Assembly (NCBI GenBank): GCA_905235735.1
Contig: CAJOMU010000017.1
Coordinates: 22,927 to 86,926 of the forward strand
Reading direction: 5' to 3'
DNA: 64,000 bases
Source of the DNA: an uncultured Synergistales bacterium
GTDB taxonomy: Bacteria; Synergistota; Synergistia; Synergistales; Aminobacteriaceae
The translations under genes were made by a program, and so were the position numbers. Of the stretch, positions 55,142 to 64,000 are shown one piece after another. Position 1 is the first letter of the stretch; each line of letters starts with the position of its first letter. Below the pieces are notes generated by a model, which saw nothing but the letters and a program-made list of their open reading frames with translations, was not told the origin of the DNA and searched no databases.

Positions 55142-55352
55142 TTCTATAAATTACTCTTCTGTCTGAAGGATCCCAACGATTAACTCTCACAATTTCTGCT
55201 GTCTGTAAGTCATCTTCCGTCAGACTTTCAAGTATCTTCGTGAGTTCTTCATTCTCTTCATCAGAAACATAACCAGGATCGTAATCATAATCCGGTACCC
55301 ATATATCTTCCGGATTAATGCCTAAAATCTTGTTCATTTCTTCTGGTGTCAT
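55119..55352 (-). CDS. Putative antitoxin of the RelE-like toxin
   Basis: A 77-residue, strongly acidic protein with DPGYVSDEENEELTKILESL and a C-terminal DRRVIYRNEAI. I cannot assign a DNA-binding fold from the sequence. Its position immediately upstream of, and overlapping, the toxin identifies it as the antitoxin. AGGAGG lies before the ATG. It is 102 bases downstream of the livJ-like gene, with room for its own promoter. Confidence 0.75.
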   Translation of the reverse strand: MTPEEMNKILGINPEDIWVPDYDYDPGYVSDEENEELTKILESLTEDDLQTAEIVRVNRWDPSDRRVIYRNEAILQE

Positions 55353-55454
55353 TTCACATTTCCTCCTTCGTAAAATTATCGCCAGCTCTGCAAGATTTTC
55401 ACAAAGCCAGCGAATTTGAATTTACATGTTCAACTTTGAATCTGAATCTTAATC

Positions 55455-56597
55455 TTATTCCGGACGAATCTTCTCGAAAAATAATGCTTTCTTCTGTTTC
55501 TCATCACATTTCAGGATAACTCCGTCCTTATCCTTCGGGTTATGGGACTCATCCATCGTGAGAACACAGTGCATAAGTTTGAGGTCTTTGGTCTGTTCGA
55601 GTGCATCACGTACCTTCTCTGGGTCATCGCTTCCTGCTCTCTCAATCGCATTCTTCAGCCAGTAAACGCAGTCATAAGCCATAACAGCATTCATGAATTC
55701 CTGGCATTCAGTGCCTGCACTCTCAAGATATTTCGCGAAGAAACCTGCAAGTGTTGGGTCATATCTGTCTACATGACTTACCCAGTATGTGTTGCGAAGT
55801 GTCTCGCCGGAAATCTCCCACATGAAATCACCGTATCCATCTCCGCCTACGATTGGAAGTTCGATTCCTAATTCACGTGCCTGCTTCACTGCTAACGGAA
55901 GTGATTTCCCCATGAACGGGAAGATTAATACATCTGCTCCGCTGTCCTTCATGTTCGTGAGCTGTGATCTGAAATCTACATCTTCACCTCTGAAGCCTTC
56001 ATCTGCTACGAGTTTTCCTCCTGCTGCCTCGAAAGTCTTCACGAAGAATTCACGCTGTCCCTGTGAGTAATCACTCGACACATCATAGAGCAATGCTGCC
56101 TTCTTTGCTCCGAGTGTCTTCAATGCGAACTGCGCCATTATTGCACCCTGATACGGATCTAAGAAGCATATTCTGAAGTTGTACGGTCTGACCTTGCCGG
56201 ATTCATTGACAGTTACGAGGGGATTTGTTGGAAGAGTTCCTAAGTGTGAAACGTGTCCGCGTGTGAAGATTGGTGCTGCTGCTATACATAAACCTGATCC
56301 TGATGGCCCGATTACCGCTACAACTTTGTCCTGCTCAACGAGTCTTCTTGCCGCATTCACCATGTCTTCCTGTCGCGTTCTGCAGTCGTACATGATGACT
56401 TCGAGAGGTCTGCCTAATACTCCGCCTGCATCATTGATCTCTTTCACTGCAATCTTGATGCTCTCTACCTCTGCTACTCCGTAAGCAGCAAAGTCGCCTG
56501 TTACCGTTGCAATCTCGCCGATACGAATAGGTTCAGCGGAGAACGCCGGCATTGCCATTAATGAAACTAATACGCTGAATATAAGAAACTTTCTCAT
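55455..56597 (-). CDS. Branched-chain amino acid-type substrate-binding protein (LivJ-like)
   Basis: A 380-residue periplasmic type I binding protein. It has a signal peptide (LIFSVLVSLMAMPAFSA) followed by EPIRIGEIATVTGDFAAYG, the conserved start of this family, and VAVIGPSGSGLCIA in the ligand pocket region. Substrate could be a branched-chain or another amino acid. It is first in the liv operon, followed by the toxin-antitoxin pair and then livH, livM, livG, livF. Confidence 0.93.
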   Translation of the reverse strand: MRKFLIFSVLVSLMAMPAFSAEPIRIGEIATVTGDFAAYGVAEVESIKIAVKEINDAGGVLGRPLEVIMYDCRTRQEDMVNAARRLVEQDKVVAVIGPSGSGLCIAAAPIFTRGHVSHLGTLPTNPLVTVNESGKVRPYNFRICFLDPYQGAIMAQFALKTLGAKKAALLYDVSSDYSQGQREFFVKTFEAAGGKLVADEGFRGEDVDFRSQLTNMKDSGADVLIFPFMGKSLPLAVKQARELGIELPIVGGDGYGDFMWEISGETLRNTYWVSHVDRYDPTLAGFFAKYLESAGTECQEFMNAVMAYDCVYWLKNAIERAGSDDPEKVRDALEQTKDLKLMHCVLTMDESHNPKDKDGVILKCDEKQKKALFFEKIRPE

Positions 56598-56664
56598 AGA
56601 AGAGTCTCACCTCATCAAAAAATTTTTGGAACATTGAAAATAATATCACAGCCAGAATATTTTT

Positions 56665-58251
56665 TCAGTCTAACGTATATGCCCCTCTGAATATCACAAG
56701 TCCTCTCGGTGAATGATATATATTCTTCACTCTTGAACTTTGCATTATCGACGACGAACTGAAATATATCGGTGCAATCGGCATGTCTTCCATTAGAATT
56801 TTTTCTGCCTCATGAAGATAATTGATTCTCTTTGCACGATTTGTTTCATGAACAGCATTTTTCATGGCCTCATCGTATTTCTGATTCGAATAGCCATTGT
56901 GATTCTGCGCTGCGTTCGTGATGAAGAGTTCAAGAATATTAATTGGATCAGGGAAGTCCAGAGACCATGCATCACGGGCAATGTCATAATCCTTCCTTTT
57001 GCGTGTCTCAAGGAAAACCTTCCATTCTTCATTACGCAGTTCAACTTCAACTCCGAGCACACTCTTCCACATGGCCTGTAACACTTCAGCTATTGCCTTA
57101 TTGTCGGGATTCGAGTTATATTTATAACTTACGTGAGGGAAATTCTTTCCGTCAGGGTATCCTGCTTCTGCTAAGAGTCTTTTCGCTTCTTTCACGTCTG
57201 CATTTTCTGGCAAAAAATCTCCTCCTTCTGTCCTGAAATCTTTATCTTCAGTCGAGCCGGGCACAAGATAACATACAAGAGCTCTTGCTGGTTTCTCTCC
57301 TCCCATAAGAATTTTATCCGTAATTACCCTTCTGTATATTGCTAATGAGAATGCCTTTCTCACTCTCACATCATCAAAGGGTTTCCTCGCAGAATTGAAA
57401 TCACAGAACATAATAGCCAATGAAGGAAGTGATACAGCTTCACCTGTCTTTAGGAGCAGCGGCCTCATTACAGAAGGAATTGAACCCATGTAATCAATTC
57501 TTCCCGCTTTGAACGCTGCCATAGAAGTATTTTCATCATTTATTAACACGAAACGTAATTTGTTTAACTTCACGTTATCTGCGTCCCAGTAATTTTGATT
57601 CTTCACAAGAATAATCTCTCCTCCATCGCCGTGTTTCCAGCTTTCGAGTTTGAATGCTCCGTTTGATATGTACGTCTCAGGTTTAGCTGACCATGCAGAA
57701 GAGTATTTGTTAATGATGTCATTGCGTGCCGGAGCAAAAACAGGGTGCGCAAGATAATACAACAACAGGGGATTTGAATATTCAAGTTCAAGAATCAAAG
57801 TCTTGTCATCAGGAGCATGTATGCCAACGTCTTCAGCTTTTGCCTTACTGTTGTAGAATGCTTCACCGTTCTTTATGAAGAATGCTAAGTATGCATATGG
57901 TGATCCCGTCTCAGGGTTAAGTATCCGAATGAATCCGTCTCTGAATTGTGATGCAGTTAATGCTTTTCCGTCAGACCATTTCAATCCGTCGCGAAAGTGA
58001 AACGTCCAGGTCATGCCGTCATCTGAAGCGTCCCATGAAGATGCACATGCTGGTTCAGGTAAATCATCGGAACCTGTACGAAGGAGACCATCAAACGCAT
58101 TGATGATAACATTTGCTCCGTCGAGTGCGTTGTTCAGTACAGGGTCTATTGTTCTAGGGTCAATGCCTAAATTGTAGACTATTTCACCTGATTCAGAAAA
58201 AGCTGATGATGCAATGAAGACGAGAAGAAGTGCGAGAAATATTTTGCGCAT
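56665..58251 (-). CDS. oppA: Peptide ABC transporter substrate-binding protein (family 5)
   Basis: A 528-residue periplasmic oligopeptide- or dipeptide-binding protein. The signal peptide (ALLLVFIASSAFS) is followed by IVYNLGIDPRTIDPVL, and the domain I/II signature MTWTFHFRDGLKWSDGKALTA is typical of OppA. The residue pattern is closer to OppA than to nickel-binding NikA, but opp and dpp systems are not separable by eye. It is last in the oppBCDF-oppA operon, 23 bases after oppF. Confidence 0.92.
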   Translation of the reverse strand: MRKIFLALLLVFIASSAFSESGEIVYNLGIDPRTIDPVLNNALDGANVIINAFDGLLRTGSDDLPEPACASSWDASDDGMTWTFHFRDGLKWSDGKALTASQFRDGFIRILNPETGSPYAYLAFFIKNGEAFYNSKAKAEDVGIHAPDDKTLILELEYSNPLLLYYLAHPVFAPARNDIINKYSSAWSAKPETYISNGAFKLESWKHGDGGEIILVKNQNYWDADNVKLNKLRFVLINDENTSMAAFKAGRIDYMGSIPSVMRPLLLKTGEAVSLPSLAIMFCDFNSARKPFDDVRVRKAFSLAIYRRVITDKILMGGEKPARALVCYLVPGSTEDKDFRTEGGDFLPENADVKEAKRLLAEAGYPDGKNFPHVSYKYNSNPDNKAIAEVLQAMWKSVLGVEVELRNEEWKVFLETRKRKDYDIARDAWSLDFPDPINILELFITNAAQNHNGYSNQKYDEAMKNAVHETNRAKRINYLHEAEKILMEDMPIAPIYFSSSSIMQSSRVKNIYHSPRGLVIFRGAYTLD

Positions 58252-58274
58252 GAGAATATAACCTCCTCAAAAAT

Positions 58275-59213
58275 TTATTCTGTGAACGGACAAGAACATA
58301 AATGACCGTTTCCAATGTCTTTAAGTGTAACATCAAGACTTCGGCATTCAGGTTTTGCGTTCGGGCATCGCGGATGAAAACTGCAACCCTCAGGAAGATT
58401 CAAGGCATTCGGAATCTCTCCTTTAAGTGGAATGTGCTTCCGTGAATCTGATTTCTCAGGGTCTGGAATTGGAATCGATGACATCAGTGAAAGTGTATAA
58501 GGGTGCTTAGGGTTCGTATACAATTCATCACTGTCTGCAAGTTCTACTATCTTTCCGAGATACATCACAGCTACCCGTGTGCTTATGTGCCTTACCATTG
58601 AGAGATCATGTGCAATGAAAAGATACGTGAGGCCAAGTTGATTTTGCAAATCCTCAAGCATATTCACGATTTGAGCCTGAATTGAAACATCAAGTGCAGA
58701 GATTGGTTCATCACAGATGATGAGTTCAGGTTCAACTGCAAGTGCTCTTGCGATTCCGATTCTTTGTCTTTGTCCTCCGCTGAACTCATGAGGATAACGT
58801 CCTGCCTGCTCACTGTTCAGACCAACGAGACGCATTAAATGATTTATTCTGTCATCATGTTCGTCTTTGGGTATTCCGTGAATGATCATAGGTTCACGAA
58901 CTATATCGCCTGCTGTCATTCGAGGGTTCAATGACGCATAAGGGTCTTGGAATATCATTTGAATTCTCTTCCTGAAAGGCAGCATTTCATTCTGTGTAAT
59001 GTGGGTTATGTCCTGATTATCGAAAATGATTTTGCCTTCATCAGGTTCATACAGCTTTATGATTGTTCGTCCTGTTGTTGTTTTTCCGCACCCTGATTCA
59101 CCGACAAGTCCGAGTGTCTCACCTTTGCGGAGATTGAAGCTCACACCGTCAACTGAATGTACAATTCCGTTTGAAGTGTAGAAATATTTTTTGAGATTTT
59201 CAACACTAAGCAT
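58275..59213 (-). CDS. oppF: Peptide ABC transporter ATP-binding protein OppF/DppF
   Basis: A 312-residue ATPase with Walker A GESGCGKTT, the signature FSGGQRQRIGIARAL, Walker B LIICDEPISALDVSIQ and the C-terminal oligopeptide-transporter domain with a Cys-rich CSFHPRCPNAKPEC motif for a predicted iron-sulfur cluster. It overlaps oppD by 8 bases. Confidence 0.95.
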   Translation of the reverse strand: MLSVENLKKYFYTSNGIVHSVDGVSFNLRKGETLGLVGESGCGKTTTGRTIIKLYEPDEGKIIFDNQDITHITQNEMLPFRKRIQMIFQDPYASLNPRMTAGDIVREPMIIHGIPKDEHDDRINHLMRLVGLNSEQAGRYPHEFSGGQRQRIGIARALAVEPELIICDEPISALDVSIQAQIVNMLEDLQNQLGLTYLFIAHDLSMVRHISTRVAVMYLGKIVELADSDELYTNPKHPYTLSLMSSIPIPDPEKSDSRKHIPLKGEIPNALNLPEGCSFHPRCPNAKPECRSLDVTLKDIGNGHLCSCPFTE

Positions 59214-60168
59214 TATTCTTCACCCCTAACCAGCAGCTATAGCAATGACTTTCTGACAGCATTATTCTTTCCGGCTTTTGATTCATGCATATCTTCATTG
59301 CTTCTGGACATCTCTTAACATATGGGCAGCCTTTCGGAGGATTCAGCAAATCGGGTGGCTGTCCTTCAATCGGAATCAATCTCTCTTTGGGCATATCTGG
59401 ATTCGGAACTGAACGCAATAACCCTTTCGTGTATGGATGTGCTGACGAGTAAAATATATCGTGTCTCGTTCCCATTTCCATTATCTGACCTCCATACATC
59501 ACAAGTACTCTGTCCGCATTCCCTGCGATTACACCTAAGTCATGTGTGATGAGTATCACTGACATTCCCGATGACTTCTGCAACTCCTTCATGAGGTCGA
59601 GTATCTGTGCCTGCACCGTAACATCAAGTGCAGTTGTCGGTTCATCAGCAATGAGGAGTTCAGGTTCACATATCATCGCCATAGCAATCATGATTCTCTG
59701 ACGCTGCCCTCCGCTGAACTCGTGAGGATACTGTTTGATTCGTTTTTCCGCAGGGACAACACCAACACGTTCAAGCATTTCAAGCGCACGCGAATGAATA
59801 TCACCTTTCCATTTATGACGGCGTAATGCTTCTTCAAGCTGATACCCAATCGTTAAGACAGGGTTTAAGCTCGTCATTGGGTCTTGGAATATCATCGAGA
59901 TTTTTCTTCCTCGAATCTCATTCATATTCATCATGCTCATGTCCTCATCATTAAACATAATCCTTCCTGATTTGATTCGTCCTGATGTACCCTGAAGCCC
60001 CATAACGGATAACATCGTTGCACTCTTACCGCTCCCTGATTCTCCGACTATACCGAGTACTTCTCCTTTCCGAACATCAAACGTAACTCCTCCGACAGCT
60101 TTAACCTCTCCTGCTGAAGTGAAGAATGACATATGAAGGTCTTCAACGCGTAAAATATTTTCACTCAT
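59206..60168 (-). CDS. oppD: Peptide ABC transporter ATP-binding protein OppD/DppD
   Basis: A 320-residue ATPase with Walker A GESGSGKSA, the signature FSGGQRQRIMIAMAM, Walker B LLIADEPTTALDVTVQ and a C-terminal cysteine motif (GCPYVKRCPEAMKIC). It pairs with OppF. It starts 6 bases after the oppC stop. Confidence 0.95.
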   Translation of the reverse strand: MSENILRVEDLHMSFFTSAGEVKAVGGVTFDVRKGEVLGIVGESGSGKSATMLSVMGLQGTSGRIKSGRIMFNDEDMSMMNMNEIRGRKISMIFQDPMTSLNPVLTIGYQLEEALRRHKWKGDIHSRALEMLERVGVVPAEKRIKQYPHEFSGGQRQRIMIAMAMICEPELLIADEPTTALDVTVQAQILDLMKELQKSSGMSVILITHDLGVIAGNADRVLVMYGGQIMEMGTRHDIFYSSAHPYTKGLLRSVPNPDMPKERLIPIEGQPPDLLNPPKGCPYVKRCPEAMKICMNQKPERIMLSESHCYSCWLGVKNNA

Positions 60169-60174
60169 GATTCA

Positions 60175-61101
60175 TCACTTCCTTAGTTTAGGGTCTAATG
60201 CATCACGCAATCCGTCTCCGAGAAAATTAAACGCAAGTATTGTGATTGAGATTGCAGACGCAGGAAAGAATAACTGCCACGGATACATTGATAGCGTACC
60301 TACTGCATCATTGCTCAGAACTCCCCAGCTTGCCATAGGTGCACTCACTCCAAGCCCAACGAACGACAAAAATGCTTCCGTGAATATTGCTCCGGGTATC
60401 GAGAAAGTGAGAGTAACGAGAACAGCTCCCATTGCATTAGGGATTAAATGACGCAGTAATATTCTTTTCGATGATGCTCCTATGACACGTGCCGCTAAGA
60501 TAAATTCTTCGTTCTTCAGTCTCATTATCTCAGCACGTACCATTCTTGCCATTGGTGCCCAGTATGTTATGCCGAGAGTGATGAATATGCTTTTAAGTCC
60601 CGGCCCTACGACAACCATTAAGAGAATCACATATATCATCATTGGGACGCTGTATATCACATCAACTACCCTCATCATGATTTCATCTTTTCGTCCTCCT
60701 GTGAAACCCGATATGCCTCCATAAATTACGCCGATGAACAAGCTGATTATGCTGGCCATGAATCCAACTGACAATGAAATTCTTGCTCCGTACATCACAC
60801 GAACGAATATATCCCTTCCGAATATATCAGTCCCGAACCAGTGAGACATACTCGGAGGTTCATTGATGCACATGAAGTCCATTGCATCATATTCATACGG
60901 TGAGAACATTGGGCCGAATATCGCAAGCAGAAGAATAATCGCAATCACAATCAGACCAAACAACGCTAACCTGTCATGCTTCAATCTCCTCCATGCGTCA
61001 GACCAGTACGTTAATGACGGTCTCAATGTCTCGGAGTGAATTTTTTCATCGGGGGATAAAGGCTCAAACAGTGAAGGGTCATAAAGATTCATTTTCATCA
61101 C
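60175..61101 (-). CDS. oppC: Peptide ABC transporter permease OppC/DppC
   Basis: A 308-residue permease with a cytoplasmic N-terminal tail, one membrane segment (LFGLIVIAIILLLAIFGPM), then the GTDIFGRDIFVRVMYGARISL motif that marks OppC/DppC, and five further segments. The EAA loop is EFILAARVIGASSKRILLRH. It overlaps oppB by 4 bases. Confidence 0.95.
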   Translation of the reverse strand: MMKMNLYDPSLFEPLSPDEKIHSETLRPSLTYWSDAWRRLKHDRLALFGLIVIAIILLLAIFGPMFSPYEYDAMDFMCINEPPSMSHWFGTDIFGRDIFVRVMYGARISLSVGFMASIISLFIGVIYGGISGFTGGRKDEIMMRVVDVIYSVPMMIYVILLMVVVGPGLKSIFITLGITYWAPMARMVRAEIMRLKNEEFILAARVIGASSKRILLRHLIPNAMGAVLVTLTFSIPGAIFTEAFLSFVGLGVSAPMASWGVLSNDAVGTLSMYPWQLFFPASAISITILAFNFLGDGLRDALDPKLRK

Positions 61102-62015
61102 CTCAATTTTATTCTTGGATCAACGAACGCAAGGCATATATCCGCAATCAGGTTGAAGAAGACGAGCAATGCACTGTAGAATATCGTTACGCCCATTATG
61201 GTTGTGTAGTCGCGGTTGGTTATGCTCGTAACAAAGAACGTTCCTAGTCCAGGTACACCGAATACATGTTCAACAACGAAGCTCCCTGTTAGTATTCCTG
61301 CGGTCAAAGGGCCAAGATACGTTATGACAGGTATGACTGCATTCTTCAGAGCATGAACATAAATTACAGCGCGCTCATGCAATCCCTTAGAACGTGCTGT
61401 GCGAATATAATCCTGCTGAAGAACTTCAAGCATTCCCGAACGAATCAATCTTGAGATGAAAGCAGCAGGATAACCTGCGAGAGTTATTGCCGGAAGTATT
61501 GCCGTTGATATTCCTTCCCAGAACCCAACCGTAACCCACCCTAACCGCCATGCAAATATATACACGAATGCCGCCGCGATTACGAAACTCGGAACTGTTA
61601 CGCCTAATGTCGCAAGTATCATTGAAAGTCTGTCCTGCCATTTTCCGCGCTTCAATGCGGATATGATTCCCGCAGGTATACCTATGATAAGCGAAAGAAT
61701 TAACGCAATGCCTCCGACCATGAATGAAGCGGGAAAGCCTGAAGCGATTAATTCATTCACAGTCATTCCCTCATAACGATATGAAGGCCCTAAATCGAAA
61801 CATAAGACATTGAGTAAATATCTTCCATATTGAATCAATAACGGGTCATTGAGGTGGTATTTGTTCATCATCTTTTCGAGTACGAATGAAGGAATTGCTT
61901 TCTCATCTGTGAATGGGCCGCCTGGAATAATTCTCATCATGAAGAATGTTAATGTGATGACGACAAACAATGTGAGTAAACTTGCGAATACTCTTCTGAA
62001 AACATAACTCCGCAT
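61098..62015 (-). CDS. oppB: Peptide ABC transporter permease OppB/DppB
   Basis: A 305-residue permease, first of the operon, with the typical N terminus FRRVFASLLTLFVVITLTFF and RIIPGGPF and about six membrane segments. The EAA loop is DYIRTARSKGLHERAVIYVHALKN-like (QQDYIRTARSKGL). GGGAG lies 13 bases before the ATG. A minus-strand extended -10 (TGTTACAAT) lies about 40 bases upstream, back to back with the promoter of the MACPF-like gene. Confidence 0.95.
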   Translation of the reverse strand: MRSYVFRRVFASLLTLFVVITLTFFMMRIIPGGPFTDEKAIPSFVLEKMMNKYHLNDPLLIQYGRYLLNVLCFDLGPSYRYEGMTVNELIASGFPASFMVGGIALILSLIIGIPAGIISALKRGKWQDRLSMILATLGVTVPSFVIAAAFVYIFAWRLGWVTVGFWEGISTAILPAITLAGYPAAFISRLIRSGMLEVLQQDYIRTARSKGLHERAVIYVHALKNAVIPVITYLGPLTAGILTGSFVVEHVFGVPGLGTFFVTSITNRDYTTIMGVTIFYSALLVFFNLIADICLAFVDPRIKLR

Positions 62016-62064
62016 TTAAATTTATCAGCTCCCGTAAAAAATTTAATTTTGTGAGATTGTAACA

Positions 62065-62094
62065 TTGCATAAAAAAATAAAAAAATGATAAAAT
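62065..62094 (+). promoter_or_regulatory. Promoter of the MACPF-like lipoprotein gene
   Basis: TTGCAT (62065-62070), an 18-base A-rich spacer and TAAAAT (62089-62094) with an extended -10 TG. It lies 33 bases before the ATG in a very AT-rich divergent region shared with the opp operon. Confidence 0.55.
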
Positions 62095-62127
62095 GCACAA
62101 AAATTGTAAGGAGGCATTAAACATCTC

Positions 62128-64000
62128 ATGAAAATTAAATATTTTCATTTTGTTGTGTTTTCACTGCTGATAATTTTTGCAGTTATCAGCTTCGGAGGCT
62201 GCGGCGGAAGCAGTAGTTCATTTAACGGCGGTTCTGGCAGCAATAATAATGGTGGAGGTGGTGGTTCAAGTAATGTTGGATATTCTGTGCTTGAGTTCAA
62301 TAATATTGATACTGACACAGACGGAACGATTGATATTTTAGACTTTAGTGACGTTGAAGAGAAGTATTACGATGAAGATGAAATAATCACAGACAGAAAA
62401 ATTTCTGTGCCTTCACGTCATCATCTCGACAGATTCAAGAGTGATGTCGAAAGTCCTGACTCTTTCGTTGTGGATTTAACAGCAGGCACTGAATACACAG
62501 TTGAAATCTCGAAAGGTTTTAATTATAACTATCCAATCGCCGAGTCAATTCCCAATGTCGAAATAATCAACCCTCAGGGAAATGCATTAAGTTTTATTGA
62601 TTTGGGAACTTTCGATGAGAGTTACGACTCAGAAGCGATAATCGAACTTCCTGATGATATGATTGAGCTTTCAGTTTATCCTCCCGACGAACCTTACGCG
62701 ATTTGCTTTACGTTTACACCTGCTACAACTGGTTCATACAAGATAAATTTGAAGCAGATAATTTCAGATGATGATTACGATAACGTAAAGACTCTTTTTG
62801 TCTACAAAGAGCTTCGCAATGATGACACGGGTGAAGCCGGCTATTACAAACGCTTCAAATTCAAGGATGCAGACGGCAATGTAAGCGAAACGATAAGCAT
62901 GACGGATATTATGGAACTTAGAAAGGCTTACACCAGTACAGTGAGCAAATTATTTGGAATATATCTGGAATTTGTCATCAGCGGAGACATAGAATGGAAC
63001 GATAATGATCTTGTGGAGATTCAAGAGTACGGCCTGGATGTTTATGATTCTGCGTTACATAATATCAGACAGCGCTACGGACTTTTCGATGTTGAGGTTG
63101 ATAATGATAAAGCTGCAGAAGGCTCAAGCGGCACCAAAGTTTCAAGTTCGGCTAGTACGAAAACAGTAAATGGAAAAACAATAGAAGAGGGGAAATTAAA
63201 TGTTGACGGGACATCCCTTCCTTCACAACTGGTAGGAATTCCTTACACTGATGCGTTTTTAAGAGGCACAGGATTTTTTGGTGTAACGGGCATACAAGCA
63301 TCAGGCCGTGCCATACAGGGTTTCACTCTTCCAGTTCCTAAAAAGGCATCCAAAAGAGCACGTTACACAGCGAGGTTCGTATCCTCGCAGGAAGAACGCA
63401 ATAAACTTGCAAAGACGAATGCAGATGCTTCTCTACAGCTTGGAGGTTTTGGACTTAAAGCAGGCTATTCAGAAAGCAACTCATTCAAATTTGGTCTGAC
63501 TTCAGCGACATTTGTAATTCATTATGAAGAAACTGAAGCGGAATACCGCTGCCTTGAGGATGATGATGACTATCAGCTGAGAACTGCTGCTCAAAATATT
63601 CTGAACAATAATGGCTCAAATTCATTCAGAACCGCATTCGGTGATTATTTTGTGGCAGGCTACAAGTACGGCGGAACTTACGATGCTTTCATCTCGGTAA
63701 CGACACAGACAACAGAAGATCTTGCAGAAGTAAAAGCGTATCTCCAGGCAAATTATAACTCTCAAGGCAAGGCTGCAAGTGCTGATATAGGTCGTCAGAC
63801 GAGCGATTTCCTGAAAAAGAAAAATGCGCTTGTTACGGTTGAAATCAGAACTGCCGGAATCGATACAGACAATAATGTATCAGGTACGGCAAGCTCAGAT
63901 GTTACCGACATAGCATCGCAGCTTCAAACGTTCAGAGCAAAATTGAAGGAATCTTCACCGGAAGACTATCTGCCGTGTTACGTAATGCTGAAACGTTATC
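62128..64000 (+). CDS. MACPF-like lipoprotein (partial, cut by window end)
   Basis: The frame is open from the ATG at 62128 (AAGGAGG upstream) to the window edge, at least 624 residues. The signal sequence ends at a relaxed lipobox FGGC (Cys25), followed by a Gly/Ser/Asn linker to about residue 48. Residues 50-250 form an acidic beta-rich region. Residues 504-516 (FGDYFVAGYKYGG) match the spacing of the MACPF signature, Y/W-G-T/S-H-F/Y-x6-G-G, with Asp-Tyr in place of Thr-His. A preceding SNSFKFGLTSATFVIHYE and a following LVTVEIRTAG fit the same fold. It would be a surface-anchored, possibly pore-forming protein. Divergent from opp, with no partner visible. Confidence 0.6.
   Translation, partial: MKIKYFHFVVFSLLIIFAVISFGGCGGSSSSFNGGSGSNNNGGGGGSSNVGYSVLEFNNIDTDTDGTIDILDFSDVEEKYYDEDEIITDRKISVPSRHHLDRFKSDVESPDSFVVDLTAGTEYTVEISKGFNYNYPIAESIPNVEIINPQGNALSFIDLGTFDESYDSEAIIELPDDMIELSVYPPDEPYAICFTFTPATTGSYKINLKQIISDDDYDNVKTLFVYKELRNDDTGEAGYYKRFKFKDADGNVSETISMTDIMELRKAYTSTVSKLFGIYLEFVISGDIEWNDNDLVEIQEYGLDVYDSALHNIRQRYGLFDVEVDNDKAAEGSSGTKVSSSASTKTVNGKTIEEGKLNVDGTSLPSQLVGIPYTDAFLRGTGFFGVTGIQASGRAIQGFTLPVPKKASKRARYTARFVSSQEERNKLAKTNADASLQLGGFGLKAGYSESNSFKFGLTSATFVIHYEETEAEYRCLEDDDDYQLRTAAQNILNNNGSNSFRTAFGDYFVAGYKYGGTYDAFISVTTQTTEDLAEVKAYLQANYNSQGKAASADIGRQTSDFLKKKNALVTVEIRTAGIDTDNNVSGTASSDVTDIASQLQTFRAKLKESSPEDYLPCYVMLKRY

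Noticed and set aside
1-64000. CRISPR array
   Set aside because: The only tandem repeats are 7-base units without spacers; no 25-40-base repeats with regular unique spacers were seen.
1-64000. tRNA or rRNA genes
   Set aside because: No T-arm GGTTCRANTCC-type sequence in a cloverleaf context and no rRNA signature was found by eye; a covariance-model search could still find one.

Overview
The window reads as a chromosomal segment of a low-to-moderate GC, flagellated, diderm anaerobe. Lipid A genes (lpxI, lpxB, an LptF/G permease), peptide and branched-chain amino-acid ABC importers, TrpB2, rubredoxin and a flagellar cluster together fit Synergistota (Synergistaceae), probably from a gut or rumen setting. 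That assignment is an inference from gene content; no rRNA or tRNA gene is seen here.

Layout. 1-4037 (minus): tig-clpP-clpX-engB protein quality-control operon, followed by a promoter that runs off the left edge into a heptamer repeat. 4188-7961 (plus): trpB2 and two unrecognised secreted proteins. 7962-9804: a small accessory island with a mini HNH protein, a two-gene HEPN-type module on the minus strand, and a duplicated copy of the typA promoter and 5' end. 9857-12666 (plus): typA and a WG-repeat protein. 12667-18586 (minus): ttcA-mutS, then a DUF1919 gene behind a heptamer array, then mutL. 18667-23968 (plus): glycosyltransferase, a short-chain dehydrogenase split by a 13-G tract, a membrane glycosyltransferase-like protein, an SNF-type sodium symporter and rubredoxin. 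24027-27728 (minus): GT2, amylosucrase-like GH13 and SH3b proteins. 27809-40389 (minus): flagellar operon fliE-F-G-H-I, a RelB/RelE-like pair, fliJ, a lytic transglycosylase, motE-like, fliK, flgD, flgE. 40731-48170 (plus): DUF4139 lipoprotein, a degenerate-GGDEF membrane protein, lptF/G, lpxI, a frameshifted dicarboxylate symporter, lpxB. 48248-51415 (plus): nickel/cobalt ECF importer. 51462-56597 (minus): liv importer with a second toxin-antitoxin pair between livJ and livH. 56665-62015 (minus): opp importer. 62128-end (plus): a large lipoprotein with a MACPF-like signature, cut by the window edge.

The most interesting signals are not the housekeeping genes. They are: (1) the HEPN two-gene module lying between two copies of the typA promoter plus 5' end; (2) two heptanucleotide arrays, each starting one or two bases after the -10 box of a good promoter; (3) the 13-G tract that puts a dehydrogenase out of frame, a candidate phase-variable switch; (4) two toxin-antitoxin pairs placed inside conserved operons (flagellar and liv); (5) the MACPF-like lipoprotein. 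Three genes (the dehydrogenase, fliF and the dicarboxylate symporter) are frameshifted, so assembly or base-calling errors must be excluded before any of them is called a true pseudogene.
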